64,000 bases of DNA from Antedon mediterranea (Eukaryota; Echinodermata; Crinoidea; Comatulida; Antedonidae). A model generated the notes under the pieces. That model searched no databases. It had not been told where the DNA came from and was given only the letters and a program-made list of their open reading frames with translations. The stretch spans positions 21,194,932-21,258,931 of the forward strand of contig NC_092679.1 in assembly GCF_964355755.1 (NCBI RefSeq), read 5' to 3'. This document shows, piece after piece, positions 11,252 through 28,431 of this stretch (positions are counted from its first letter, which is position 1; each line of letters starts with the position of its first letter). A program made the position numbers and the translations under genes.

Positions 11252-13872
11252 TAGTCCATGGGATTTAGCCATAAAATGACCCTTTTCTCACACAAATTGC
11301 AAGAAAAGGTTTTTTTGATGAAATGTGTTCTTTAGACCCTACTGAAGACATTTATCAACGTTAGGACATTTTTCGACAACGGGAAGTAGCCTAATTTGCA
11401 TAATTAAAAATGGCCGCCATTTTTAATAACGTACTCTGTATCTTGGAAACCGCTAGTCACAGGTACTTAATTATGGTGTCAAAATCGTTAAAATATATGT
11501 TTTTATATTCACTTTATTGAAAAAGTTTGTCCAAAAATGAATGGAAGTGCTATTTCTAACATTATTGACCTTTGACCTTGAATTCTCATATCTCAGCAAC
11601 CACTAATCGGAGATATACAAATTAGGGCTTAAATTGTTCAAAAACTACACATTTATATCCAGTCTAATGGCATGTTTTTGCAAAAAATGGCAGATTCTAA
11701 CATTATTGACCCTTGACCTTGATTTATCATATCTTAGCAACCACTAATAGGAGAGACACAAAATATGGCTCAAAATGTTCAGAAACTACATATTTATATT
11801 TAGTTTAATGGCATGTTTTTGCCAAAAATGGCCGATTCTAACATTATTGACCTTTGAACTTTGCACTACATAAAATCGCATAACTTTGAAAATATTGTAC
11901 ATATGGAATTATTTTTAGTGTCAAATTGTTCAAAACATACATGTTTCTATAGAGTCCAATGACACATTTTGTCCAATAATGGCCTATTGTATGGTTATTA
12001 ACATTTGAACTATATTTGAAAAGGATTTAAACCCGGAATCTTCTTCATGTAGGCATTCATTAGAACATGTGATTTGGCACTACTTGTTTAGAATATGGTG
12101 GTAATTTAAAGTGCATGTAACCAGTTGATTTAATTTAGTTACTGAAAATATTCACTTTTTAAAAAAATATTAGACTATGTATACATACATTTAAGGTTTG
12201 GATTATTAATAAATTTTAAATTAGGTCTTACATCTTACTCAGGAGAAAGTTGGTGTTCACACTATTAACAGAGCCAACAAAGATGTCGTTTTATTTATGA
12301 TATATTGTAATACTTTAAATAGGCCATGTCATCTTGCAGGTTTATTAAAGTTTTTTTCAAATTAGTAATTTATTTTTCGATCAAATTAAATTGGCATTAA
12401 ATGGCATATTCAACAAACAAATTTCTAAAGATTATTTAGTTTGTCTAATAACAACTCCCTGGTTTATATTTTGTTAAGGATAGCATCACTCTTGAGGGCA
12501 TTCTTTTAGGTTGAAACATAGTCTTATTAAGAAGGCCTTTTCTACTACTAGACGCATTGTTGACAACTGGAATTTTAAAAGATCGATATTAATGCAACAT
12601 ATTTAGTTTAGGTTAAATTGGCTATCGAGACTCATAATTAGGCTGACCACCACTTGCAATATTTTCGCCGTATACAGTAAAAACCTCAGTTTCTTATGGA
12701 ATTTATTTATTATTTCAATAACCATATACAGTATGACTACTAGTGGTGTATTGTTTTTAACCTTTTATAATTTTTTTTTTACTTTTTTTACGTGAATGTA
12801 TTGTGTATGTACCATGTTTCTATGTGGTTTAATTTTTACCATTTTTAACCATCAATTTTAATGCTTTTAATATAAATATCTTGTAATTCAGCTTCAGCTG
12901 CGAAGACGATAAGAAATAAAATAAACAAACGTGTAAACTTGTAGGCAGTTTATGGATGAATGCAATAGTAGTTTATGCTTATAAATTTAATGTACCAATG
13001 GCCTACTTTAAACTAAACATAATAAGTCAACGTTGCAACTCTTACATTTTAGAGTGCCAAATCACATGTTCTAATGGATGTCCACATGAAGAAGATTCCG
13101 GGTTTAAATCCTTTTCAAATATAGTTCAAATGTTAATAACCATACAATAGGCCATTATTGGACATAATGTGTCATTGGATTCTATAGAAACATGTATGTT
13201 CTGAACAATTTGACACTAAAAATAATTTCATATGTACAATATTTTCAAAGTTATGAGATTTTATGTAGTGCAAAGTTCAAAGGTCAATAATGTTAGAATC
13301 GACCATTTTTGGCAAAAACATGCCATTAAACTAAATATAAATATGTAGTTTCTGAACAGTTTGAGCCATATTGTGTGTCTCCCAGATTAGTAGTTGCTAA
13401 GATATGGTAAATCAAGGTCAAAGGTCAATAATGTTAGAATCCGCCATTTTTTGCAAAAACATGCCATTAGACTGGATATAAATGTGTACTTTCTGAACAA
13501 TTTAAGCCCTAATTTGTATATCTCCGATTAGTGGTTGCTGAGATATGATAAATCAAGGTCAAAGGTCAATAATGTTAGAAATAGCACTTCCATTCATTTT
13601 TGGACAAACTTTTTCATTAAAGTGAATATAAATACATATATTCTAACGATTTTAACACCATAATTAAGTATCTGTGACTAGCGGTTTCCAAGATACATAG
13701 TACGTTATTAAAAATGGCCGCCATTTTTAATTATGCAAATTAGGCTACTTCCCGTTGTCGAAAAATGTCCTAACGTTGATAAATGTCTTCAGTAGGGTCT
13801 AAAGAACACATTTCATCAAAAAAACCTTTTCTTGCAATTTGTGTGAGTTAAAAGTCTAAATCCCATGGACTA
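11252..13872. mobile_element. Large foldback element, 2.6 kb, arms about 0.85 kb
   Basis: The left arm (about 11252-12102) and right arm (about 13045-13872) are inverted copies. TAGTCCATGGGATTTAG at 11252 mirrors the right end at 13872, AATGGCCGCCATTTTTAAT is shared, and GATTTAAACCCGGAATCTTC near 12025 mirrors the sequence near 13100. Each arm itself holds about four degenerate direct repeats of 125-150 bp, each with TCTAACATTATTGACC. The spacer (12103-13044) has no convincing gene and ends in a LINE-tail-like block near 12880-12932. No transposase is seen, so it is non-autonomous. The flanking target duplication could not be settled. Confidence 0.85.
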
Positions 13873-14575
13873 TTTATCACACTTGCACAATATGTAAATT
13901 ATCTGATTTGCATGCGCATAAACAGGTTTGAATAAACCAGGTCCACGTTCTAGTGTAGAATTCTAATCACAGAGAAGCAGCTTCAGCTATTCGGCTTGGT
14001 CTTTGAAACAAAGTAAGACTAAGACATTACATTTATTTATATTTTTAATTTCAATTGAGGCAATCAAGTTTCCAATCAGAATGTATTTATTTCATGCTTA
14101 TTAGTTGACCATGGAAGATGCCTTCTGCTCTCTTTTCGTAGGTCATCTCAGTGTTTTTAAACTAAAGTATACATTTTGATATACAGATACAGTACTGTAT
14201 TATCATAATACCTTATGTATTGCCTTTGACTTAGGTACCATTGACCTCTTATATCCAATTCTATAAAGAATACTTTACTTTATTTCTTATCTCTATTTAC
14301 TAACATAGTATAGGCTAATATAAGGACAATAGTAAAAAAAAACACACCGTTGTTGCTTTACTTTTTTAACAGTAGGTCGTACAACCTTTAATTCAGGGTA
14401 TTTTACCAAACACCTCAAAGGTGTGTCTCAAACCCAGGATGTAAATAAACATAACCACACTCACTGTGTATAGTGGTGTCTAGTTAATAAACATAGCAAC
14501 ATTTCTTAATTATTTAAAGTTAAAAACTAGACATTCTTTTAGAGTACTGTACTGTACTGTATAAGTTATATTTCT
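13873..14575. other. Spacer and presumed 3' region of COQ8
   Basis: No gene is seen. It lies downstream of the COQ8 stop codon; TTTATT words (AATAAA on the - strand) occur at about 14033 and 14279, but neither is a proven polyadenylation site. Confidence 0.4.
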
Positions 14576-17500
14576 TCAATCATCAAACTCATATCTGTTC
14601 CATATTTTATCAAACAGCGGCTTGCATGAAATATTTGCACCAAGCTTCGTACAAAGTAAAAATGCGCCAGCCATCTTGCGATGTAGGGAGTAACTTTCTT
14701 CCGGTGGTGGCGTTAAGCGATGATGCAACATCTTTGACATTAACGTGTGAATACGCATTGTTGTGTCTTGCGTCGCAAAGTTAAATGGTTCATCCGAGTG
14801 AAAGGCTTCTCCTAGAACCATAACCGCTTGAACGTGCGCATCTTCCATTACCTGAAAAATTGTATTTGGCGAGTTAATGTGTTTCTTGCCTGTGAGTTAG
14901 CATACAGGATGTGGTTTTGTGATTTAAAACCTCTATTAAAGGGATAAGAGTTTCCGGAATAGGGATTGTCAATAAAACATATATTTTCCTTCGTATATAT
15001 CTTGGGAAAGTGTCCCCTTAATAGGGGTGTAGCAAAGAAGGCTATTTTATTTACCTTTGATTCATAGCCTGTGAGGAAACCAAGTTTTTGTGAATATTCA
15101 AGAACAGATTCCCTATCATTAACCCTTGCGCCATGAATAATCTGTTGCAAATGAAAAAAAAAATTGAATTGGTGATAAGTAACAATATTTACATGTGATT
15201 GATTAGGAGTGATTAGGGCCAAAATAAACACAAGCCCTTTTTTTCTGAAGTGTCATTTTCAACAGCAAAAGTTTAGTAAATAGGCTTGATTTTTTACAAT
15301 GTTATGGCCTAGCCAGCAGGCAAATTCCTTTACATTCATAGACTGTTAGTCTCAACAGCTGCAGAGACGTCTGTTGTCTTAAACTGAACTTTAGAACTGA
15401 ACATCAAAGTTCGTAATAGATAAGTTATACTTACTCGAATGTATTTGTCTACGAATGATTTATCAAAAACTCTGGTGGCTCCAAAGTCTAGAAGCCAAAT
15501 CTAATAAAAAGTAAACAAATTAAACCAAAAAAGTTAATATGTATATTATCTCATGCGATACAGGTAATTGATTACTATTTGACACATATTTATTGCCACA
15601 AAGTTATCAGTAAGCAATTGCTATGATAAAACCAGAAACCATTGATAGACTGTAATTTCTATAACTGATACAGATCTGCAGTCAAGTGTTTTGACACCAA
15701 TTCAGAGCGTGGACAAATAGTTCATTAGTGCTATCTGCACTTTACCTTATTGCTATCTGCACTTTACCTATTGCTATCTGCACTACATTATTGCTATCTG
15801 CACTTTACCTTATTACTATCGGCATTATAGAAGAAGTTTGACCAATTGGGGTCAGTCTGCATCACAAACCATTCAAAGATCTCTGTCAAACACAGCCTTA
15901 AAATATTTGAGCTTATCTGTGAATGAAAATTATAATAACATTGAAAAATACCCACTAGGATACAGCGCAAGGACGTACATGCATCACAAATGGACCAATC
16001 AGAAGCGACACTTTTGATGATCGGTCAATTGTGATTGATCAATTACTTTAGTATTAAAAACATCCTTCAAACAAACAGTGGCCAACAGTATACTATATAA
16101 TATATAAATGTTACATTTATCAATATTTGCAGATAAATGTTTTTATGGCAACAATGAGGCAGTATCTTTGACTGACCATGTTTCGTGTTTCCTGGTCCAA
16201 ATCTTTGGCTTTATCCAATGGAATTCCATCAATAAGTTCTGTTGTGAGCACTTCTTTTGATGATAAGTCTTTGATTACAGCTGGTACTTTAAATATTGCA
16301 TCGTTCTTTAACAAATTCCTAAAATAATAATTATGTTATTATATTTTATTATTATTGTTATTTACCATACTTATATTTTATATTTCTGAATACTGATTGA
16401 AAATCTTACAGTGCCTGGCAGTGCCTCCCAAATTATTACCTCAACATATTTTTGTTTACCACAATTTATGAATGGGTGTGCGAATGATTCCATTCAGAGA
16501 CCACCCTATCCATAACATAAATATTGCATACAGTAAAGTTTCATCAGCCTTATGTCTCAGAAGACGATTGACTTTTACTTTGTATATCTAACTTGATTTG
16601 ATAACTAACCTGAATAGTTCTGTGTACTTTGCCTCTCTTACATAATCTACCTCCCAACCTAATTCTCTCCTTGCTACATCCATGGCATTCTCAACATACA
16701 AGCCTGTAAAACAATGGTATGATCACAGGAGTTTTAAATAAGTCAATTAAATTCATACAGTATTTAAAATTACTTCAAGTCAAACAGAAACCAGACTTTT
16801 TGTTTTTTATTATTTCTAAAGCTCTGTTTACACCATCAAACTCTTTTGAAAAAACAAGTCTGACATGCCCAAATATGGTAGTGATATGCCCAAATATGGT
16901 AGTGATATGGGCACATCAAATTTTTTTTTGTCAAATAAAGTTTGATAGTTTAGACAAGGCTTTAAGCTTGTCTTTAGGAAAATATTAATGTATTTGAATA
17001 AAAGCATACCTTCTGGAAGGACATTCCAAACTTTGAGGATAGAGGTAATGTTGTCTATGTCACTGTCAATTCCTTTAGCGACACCAGGATACTGAAAACA
17101 ATATAAGAAAATAAATCAGAAAATTCTTAATATTACAGGTATGTGATAATTGATAATGATGATTTATTTATTTTCTTTATTTTTGTTGTCTTTAGGCCAA
17201 GGATTACCAATAGTAAATTAATCACTGTCCTATTAGATAGTGGAAATCATATTTTGTGAGTCAGATTACCTGAATTTTCATTGCAACCTCTGTCCCATCA
17301 TGCAATGTTGCTAAGTGAACCTGTCCGATAGATGCTGCTGCAAATGGTTTCTCCTCGAACGATCCAACCTTTGACCTCCAGTCATCTCCAAGTTCTTTTT
17401 TAAGAACACCCTGAATAAATAAAAAAAAAGAAGAATTAGTAGTTTAAAGTTAAGTTTAAGTAATTATAAGTATACTTTAAAAACATTTGTTATTCATCCA

Positions 17501-20458
17501 ATCAAATTTGTTAAAAGTAAGCATCATTATGTATGCAAGGTCTAATTTACATACAGCAAGTGATGCATAACTTTCCTGCTTGTCTGTTGAAGAAGCAGAG
17601 CTAGGCCCACATAGCCATTTTGAAAATGTGGGTACAAAGTGTATTTTGCAATCAATTATACTAGAATATATAATATAAAAAGGATTTAATATCAAGGCAC
17701 AATATTTGGTGAGTTGATTATTTATTCTTTAGCTAACAATATGCAATGTTAATTTAGTGTTTATTTATGTAATGAATGGTGTAGGCCTAGGCTTAGATCT
17801 GCCTAGCTAGTAGTAGTAGAGTACTCTAGGCCTTGCTTGGCTCACTGCTGATGCAGTCCAAACTGCCTGATTATTTTGGTTCTTCCATGATTGTATATTT
17901 TTATAATTGTCTTCAACTGTTTTATGTTTATTATTTGTATATTTTATAATTTATCTGTGTCTGACTGTGCTGGTTATTAATTAACTTTGCCTTAATGTTA
18001 TGTATTTACTGGTTATTTAAAATCATAAGCCCTAATACAGTATGTATGAATGTAGGCCTATTGTCTGCTTCAGATCTTGGCTCAAAGCATGTGCCTAGTC
18101 CACACTACCTGGTTATTTAGTTCATACATTTCATAGAAGAAGGTTAAACTGTAAGTGATATTTGAATCTTACAATCATCTGTCTTGCTGGCATGAAATCT
18201 GCACTCTGTCTCACTCTTTCAAATACACCTTGTACTTCCGGGCTGATCAAACTGTTATCTGAGAAAAATTATTATTTAAAACAAAGAATTTCATAGGCAA
18301 TTTTCAGTAATTTTCCTTTCGATTGATATACTGAGAATTAATGAACATACCTGTTTTAGTCAAGTAGTGTGTGCTAGCAAAATGGTACAGTATATGGGCC
18401 AAGTACTATAGAATGGACTTACCCTGAATGCTAAGCATTTGGCCTAGTTTCAAAGCTGCTCCCCGTACTTTACACAGCGTGTTCACAACACGGTCAGCAT
18501 TGGCTTCAGTTAAGAAAACACTCTTGCCTGTCATTTCATCTAATAAAACAATAACACATTTTATTTATTAGTTTTTTTTCAATGTTAATACAAAGCACAT
18601 GAGTCATACAGTACCACAGCTACACTCTTGACTTTTTATTTCTATACTAATTTTCAAGGAATTTATTTCATTTTCAAAACACCATCAATCATGTTATTTA
18701 TTTAAAATTAAATTGTTAAACCTTCATTATTCCAGCCTAATCCACGTCTTGCAATCTCAGCTATTGTCCCAACACCAAGTCCAGCTGCTAGTTCTAAAAA
18801 AGAAAAACATGTAAACAATACACAAGAGCTGCATGGGAGAAACGGTCAGAACTTAAATCTCCCAATATATAGATTGTTTTTCTTTTGTATTTGCTTTTAT
18901 ATATGATTTGTAAATATTATACACCTGTGATAACAACTATAGGTCTTCAGTACCTGATTTTGAAACACAATGGTTTGTATTGTAAACTCTTTACTATATT
19001 TTATGTTTATTTTTATATACCTTTTTAAATTATCAACTCAAACCTATGATACTGTAGGACAATTTAATACAGTACCTATATTACCATGTTGATAATGATT
19101 TTTCTTTTATATTTTTGCAAATAGTTTAAGAACCTGTATCCGTCATATAATGTATTGTTTTGATGTATTATGTTAAATTGGATGCACTACTTCTGTGTGT
19201 GCCACCGATGCAAAGGTGTCATTTCCTAATAAATTATTATTATTATGTACTGTCAATTAGATGTGGCCCAAACTAACGAGAAATACTGTACACAATCACA
19301 TAAATTGTAGTGCTATTTTGTGACAAATCAATGTAAGAAAATAACGTTAGTATCTATTGTAATTGTCATTACTATACAATAGATGATATGAGATGACGTT
19401 TTAGAAAATCCCAAAGAAATCATCTTTGTTGTAAAATGTATGAAGTACCTCCAAAGCTCAAAACTCTGCCAAGTCTGCTAGAAGGAACAGTTCGTTCTTT
19501 AGCCCTGTCACTTAGCTGAAAAGAGATAAGTAAGATATTCAAACATAATCATAACCATATTCTTTATTGCAACTTTTAACAAATTTCAATATAAAAAAGC
19601 TATCATAATAAAATGGACACACACAATCAGTGAAAACATAACATAAAAGCTAAACATTTTACATAAATTGCAATATTAAAACAAAATGATATTGTACCAC
19701 TTGTTTATGTCTAGTCTTCCTTGGTGGTTGACCTTTTCTGAATTTTTTAACATCATCTGCAGTCACGCCTGCCGTACAGTAGTTTGTGTGACTCGTACAA
19801 TTCAAGGGTATGAACTTTGACCTAAAACCTGACCATGCATGGTAGTTGCGTTTTGGAGCTGTTCCATTAGATGTTTGTGTGCCACGTCCTGTTGTTGCCT
19901 GTGGAATTGTACCATCAGTTGGCGTTTGTGTGTCTTTGTCTTGCTTTGGACGAATGTTCTCATTAATTCCTGTTCCCGCTGGTTCCCAATCCTCAGCATT
20001 CATGATGTCAAAATCTTGTTCTGTGAAATCCATCTGAAGTAAAACAAAATTTATAAATGAATATACTATACTTAAACATCTAGGCTACAGCTCTGTCTAC
20101 ACTATCAAACTTAGTGACAACAAAATGTGATGTCCCATACTGTATATGGACACGATGACGTCATATCACTACCATATTTGGGCACATCACTATCATTATT
20201 TGGGTACAACACACTTTTTGATAGTGTAGACAGAAATAATTGACAACATATTACCTTGTATGGATCGTCTGTTGGAATAGAATCTATGCAGTCTTCAACT
20301 GTAGTTTTAACAGAAGTTAAGATTGGTTTTAGTGGCTTTAGACTTGAGTTGGCTACACATCTTTCAACTTCTTCTCCCCCCATTTTGAAGAAGGATTTTG
20401 CAACCAGGCCGAAACCTTTGGTTATTTTTCCCAAATCAGCTAACCGAGATTGTGCCAT
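14576..20458 (-). CDS. COQ8A: COQ8/ADCK atypical protein kinase-like ATPase (coenzyme Q biosynthesis)
   Basis: Fourteen coding exons: 20458-20255, 20033-19698, 19515-19449, 18793-18722, 18539-18423, 18258-18173, 17410-17270, 17091-17010, 16703-16610, 16318-16177, 15916-15809, 15500-15435, 15141-15055, 14851-14576; the sum is 625 codons plus stop, close to human COQ8A. Family hallmarks are intact: KLGQ of the KxGQ extension (about residues 257-260), alanine-rich loop [10 protein letters not shown] in place of the P-loop (about 317-326), VAMK lysine (339), TDPNWSN (468-474), DFG (488-490), and a C-terminal [10 protein letters not shown] region. COQ8 is a mitochondrial inner-membrane, matrix-facing member of the ubiquinone synthesis complex. 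The N-terminal 180 residues are poorly conserved. The start at 20458 is the first ATG after a 5'-UTR splice acceptor. Orthology to the COQ8A/COQ8B ancestor is firm; assignment to one vertebrate paralogue is not. Confidence 0.95.
14932..15034. mobile_element. MITE-F fragment in COQ8 intron
   Basis: Contains ACCTCTATTAAAGGGATAAG and, inverted, GTGTCCCCTTAATAGGGGT, the ends shared with copies at 23678, 38557, 47619 and 56805. Confidence 0.6.
15729..15830 (-). repeat. COQ8A: Tandem repeat spanning a COQ8 5' splice site
   Basis: About 4.5 units of a 20-22 bp repeat (+ strand unit TGCTATCTGCACTTTACCTT). The unit nearest the exon carries the real donor AATAAG/GTAAAG (exon end 15809). On the - strand further GTAAAG donors lie in the intron at 15767 and 15745, the second with an identical AATAAG/GTAAAG context. 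Confidence 0.85.
16819..16962. mobile_element. MITE-A copy
   Basis: TA-flanked, ends AAGCTCTGTTTACACCATC and the mirror GATAGTTTAGACAAGGCTT; in a COQ8 intron. Confidence 0.8.
17155..17270 (-). mobile_element. SINE tail fragment
   Basis: On - it reads a TGATTAATTTACTATTGG block followed by an A-rich tail, like the 3' end of the tRNA-like SINE at 35225-35560. It reaches the COQ8 exon boundary at 17270. Confidence 0.5.
18880..19250 (+). mobile_element. Probable LINE 3' tail
   Basis: AT-rich segment ending in ATGCAAAGGTGTCATTTCC and an ATT-repeat tail (AATAAATTATTATTATTATG), the typical form of a non-LTR 3' end. No coding remnant is recognisable. Confidence 0.4.
20087..20235. mobile_element. 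MITE-A copy next to a COQ8 splice donor
   Basis: CTCTGTCTACACTATCAAAC at the left mirrors GATAGTGTAGACAGA at the right; the right end is about 20 bases from the donor of COQ8 coding exon 1. Confidence 0.8.
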
Positions 20459-21339
20459 TGTTTCTATCTAGAAAATAAGATGTTTAGGTAATGGTACTAG
20501 CATTCTGACCACTGTAAATAATATTCCCCTGGACTGGTTTCCAATATAGATGAAGCTGGCTGACAGGCCTACCCATTCCTACATAGACTACATAAGCTAT
20601 ATAGTAGTACATACAATTATCCCACAATTATATATTGATTATTGACCTACTGTACAGTGTCAGTAGGCTACTACTAGCTGGAAACTGCATTAATACTATA
20701 TACTGTAGCAGGCCTGGCCTGGTAAGGTAGGCCTATATATATACCTAACCTAATTGTTTGATAGTAATTATTTAGAAAACATCGTTTTGATATACCTATA
20801 AGCACGGTTAAATAGTCGATCTTTAGTGAGATTTTAAGAGCTCATATTTCAGGAAAAACAACATGCTACATTCCCAATTTGCAAAACCAGGGAAACATCT
20901 AAAGTCAGAATGGGGTAAACGAAATTTGTTTTAAGAACATATATTGTTTATACCACACATTTACTAACTCTAAGCATTACCATGCAATACTTTTAATACC
21001 AATATATTGCATTAAAATTATTACAATAGTATAAAAATATACTTTACCATAAATAATAATTCAGTAGATGATTGTTGATTTACCTATTGTTGAAATGGTT
21101 TAGTCTCTGTTGCCATTAGTCTGTGGTACCAGTCGTTAAAATTTACTCTTAATAGTATTTGGCTAGGAAGTAATTGATTTACAGTTTTATGACGTCTGCA
21201 ATAAGTCTAGTTTTTAAAGGCTATAAATTTGCATATTCTTTCGCGGCAAGGTTCGCGCCGAACTTTACATGTGACATTTTTGTTCAGAACAACAAACAGT
21301 TTGGAAAATAAAGGACGGAGGACAATAAAACAACTGAAA
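20459..21339. promoter_or_regulatory. Divergent promoter region between COQ8 and MCM5
   Basis: The two start codons face away from each other across about 880 bp, and COQ8 has a 5'-UTR intron here (acceptor just upstream of 20467). Close to MCM5 lie TTTCGCGG (21239-21246) and TTCGCGCCGAA (21252-21262), both matching E2F-type sites, about 80-100 bases before the MCM5 ATG. E2F control of MCM genes is well established in animals; occupancy here is an inference. Confidence 0.6.
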
Positions 21340-27593
<6,254 letters not shown>

Positions 27594-28431
27594 TCAGGAA
27601 TAGATAATGGGATTCACGTCAAAGATGGTTTATTTATTATTTTGAGATGCTGAAATACAAGTAACTGAAAATTGGTTAGTTGGTTGTATTTGTATAAAAG
27701 TTTAGATATTTACTGCTTACACCGAGTTTCAACTGAAATAAATAAATGTACATTTCATTTTGTAGAAAAAGAATCTGATGAACAAAATAGATAACATGAC
27801 TTTGAATTAACGTAATTGTATGCAAGATAGATAAGGAATGAAAATGAATGTATATACTGTATGACAAAAATAAACATTGCTTCTAATTCATTGTATACAT
27901 GTCTGTGTTTATTATTTACAGCAATCAAAACTTGTGTCGCGATGATTTTAAATCGTGTGATCGATAACAATAGCATTTTTCTCGCATTCTGAAGTTAATC
28001 CAATCTGAATGAAAGCCATATTTTTATCTATATGTATGCGAGTAGGATTCATTTTATGTCATTCAGGTTTAATCTACAAACCTGGCATGATGTGGTTTTT
28101 TACACTATCCTGTTTTCACAAAAGGCCGTAGCGAACGGTTAAAAACAGACTAAGCAAAGATGCTTTAAATATAATTATTTATATAAAATATGACAATATG
28201 TGCTGGGGAATTGAGGTAAGTAGTTAAAATAGAGACACAGATAATGGTTCTTGAATGGAACAAGACGGGTCAATTGATGCATCATCAGTTGTCGTCTGGA
28301 CCATGTAAGAACTACCAAAACTTTGGAGTGAAATGCAAGTCACTAAATAATTCACAAAAAACAATCCATGCTTTCATATAAATGTTTATTCAAACCATAT
28401 TTTGTACTGATTTATTCGTAACTTCTATCCC
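27594..28431. other. Tail-to-tail spacer between MCM5 and PUS10
   Basis: Holds the MCM5 3' UTR (AATAAA 27869-27874) and the PUS10 3' UTR (AATAAA on - at 28390-28385, about 42 bases after the stop). No gene is seen between. Confidence 0.6.

Noticed and set aside
15955-16070. Further MITE-B copy in a COQ8 intron
   Set aside because: Some shared words (GCGCAAGGACGTAC, GACCAATCAGAAGCGAC) but no ends; not secure.
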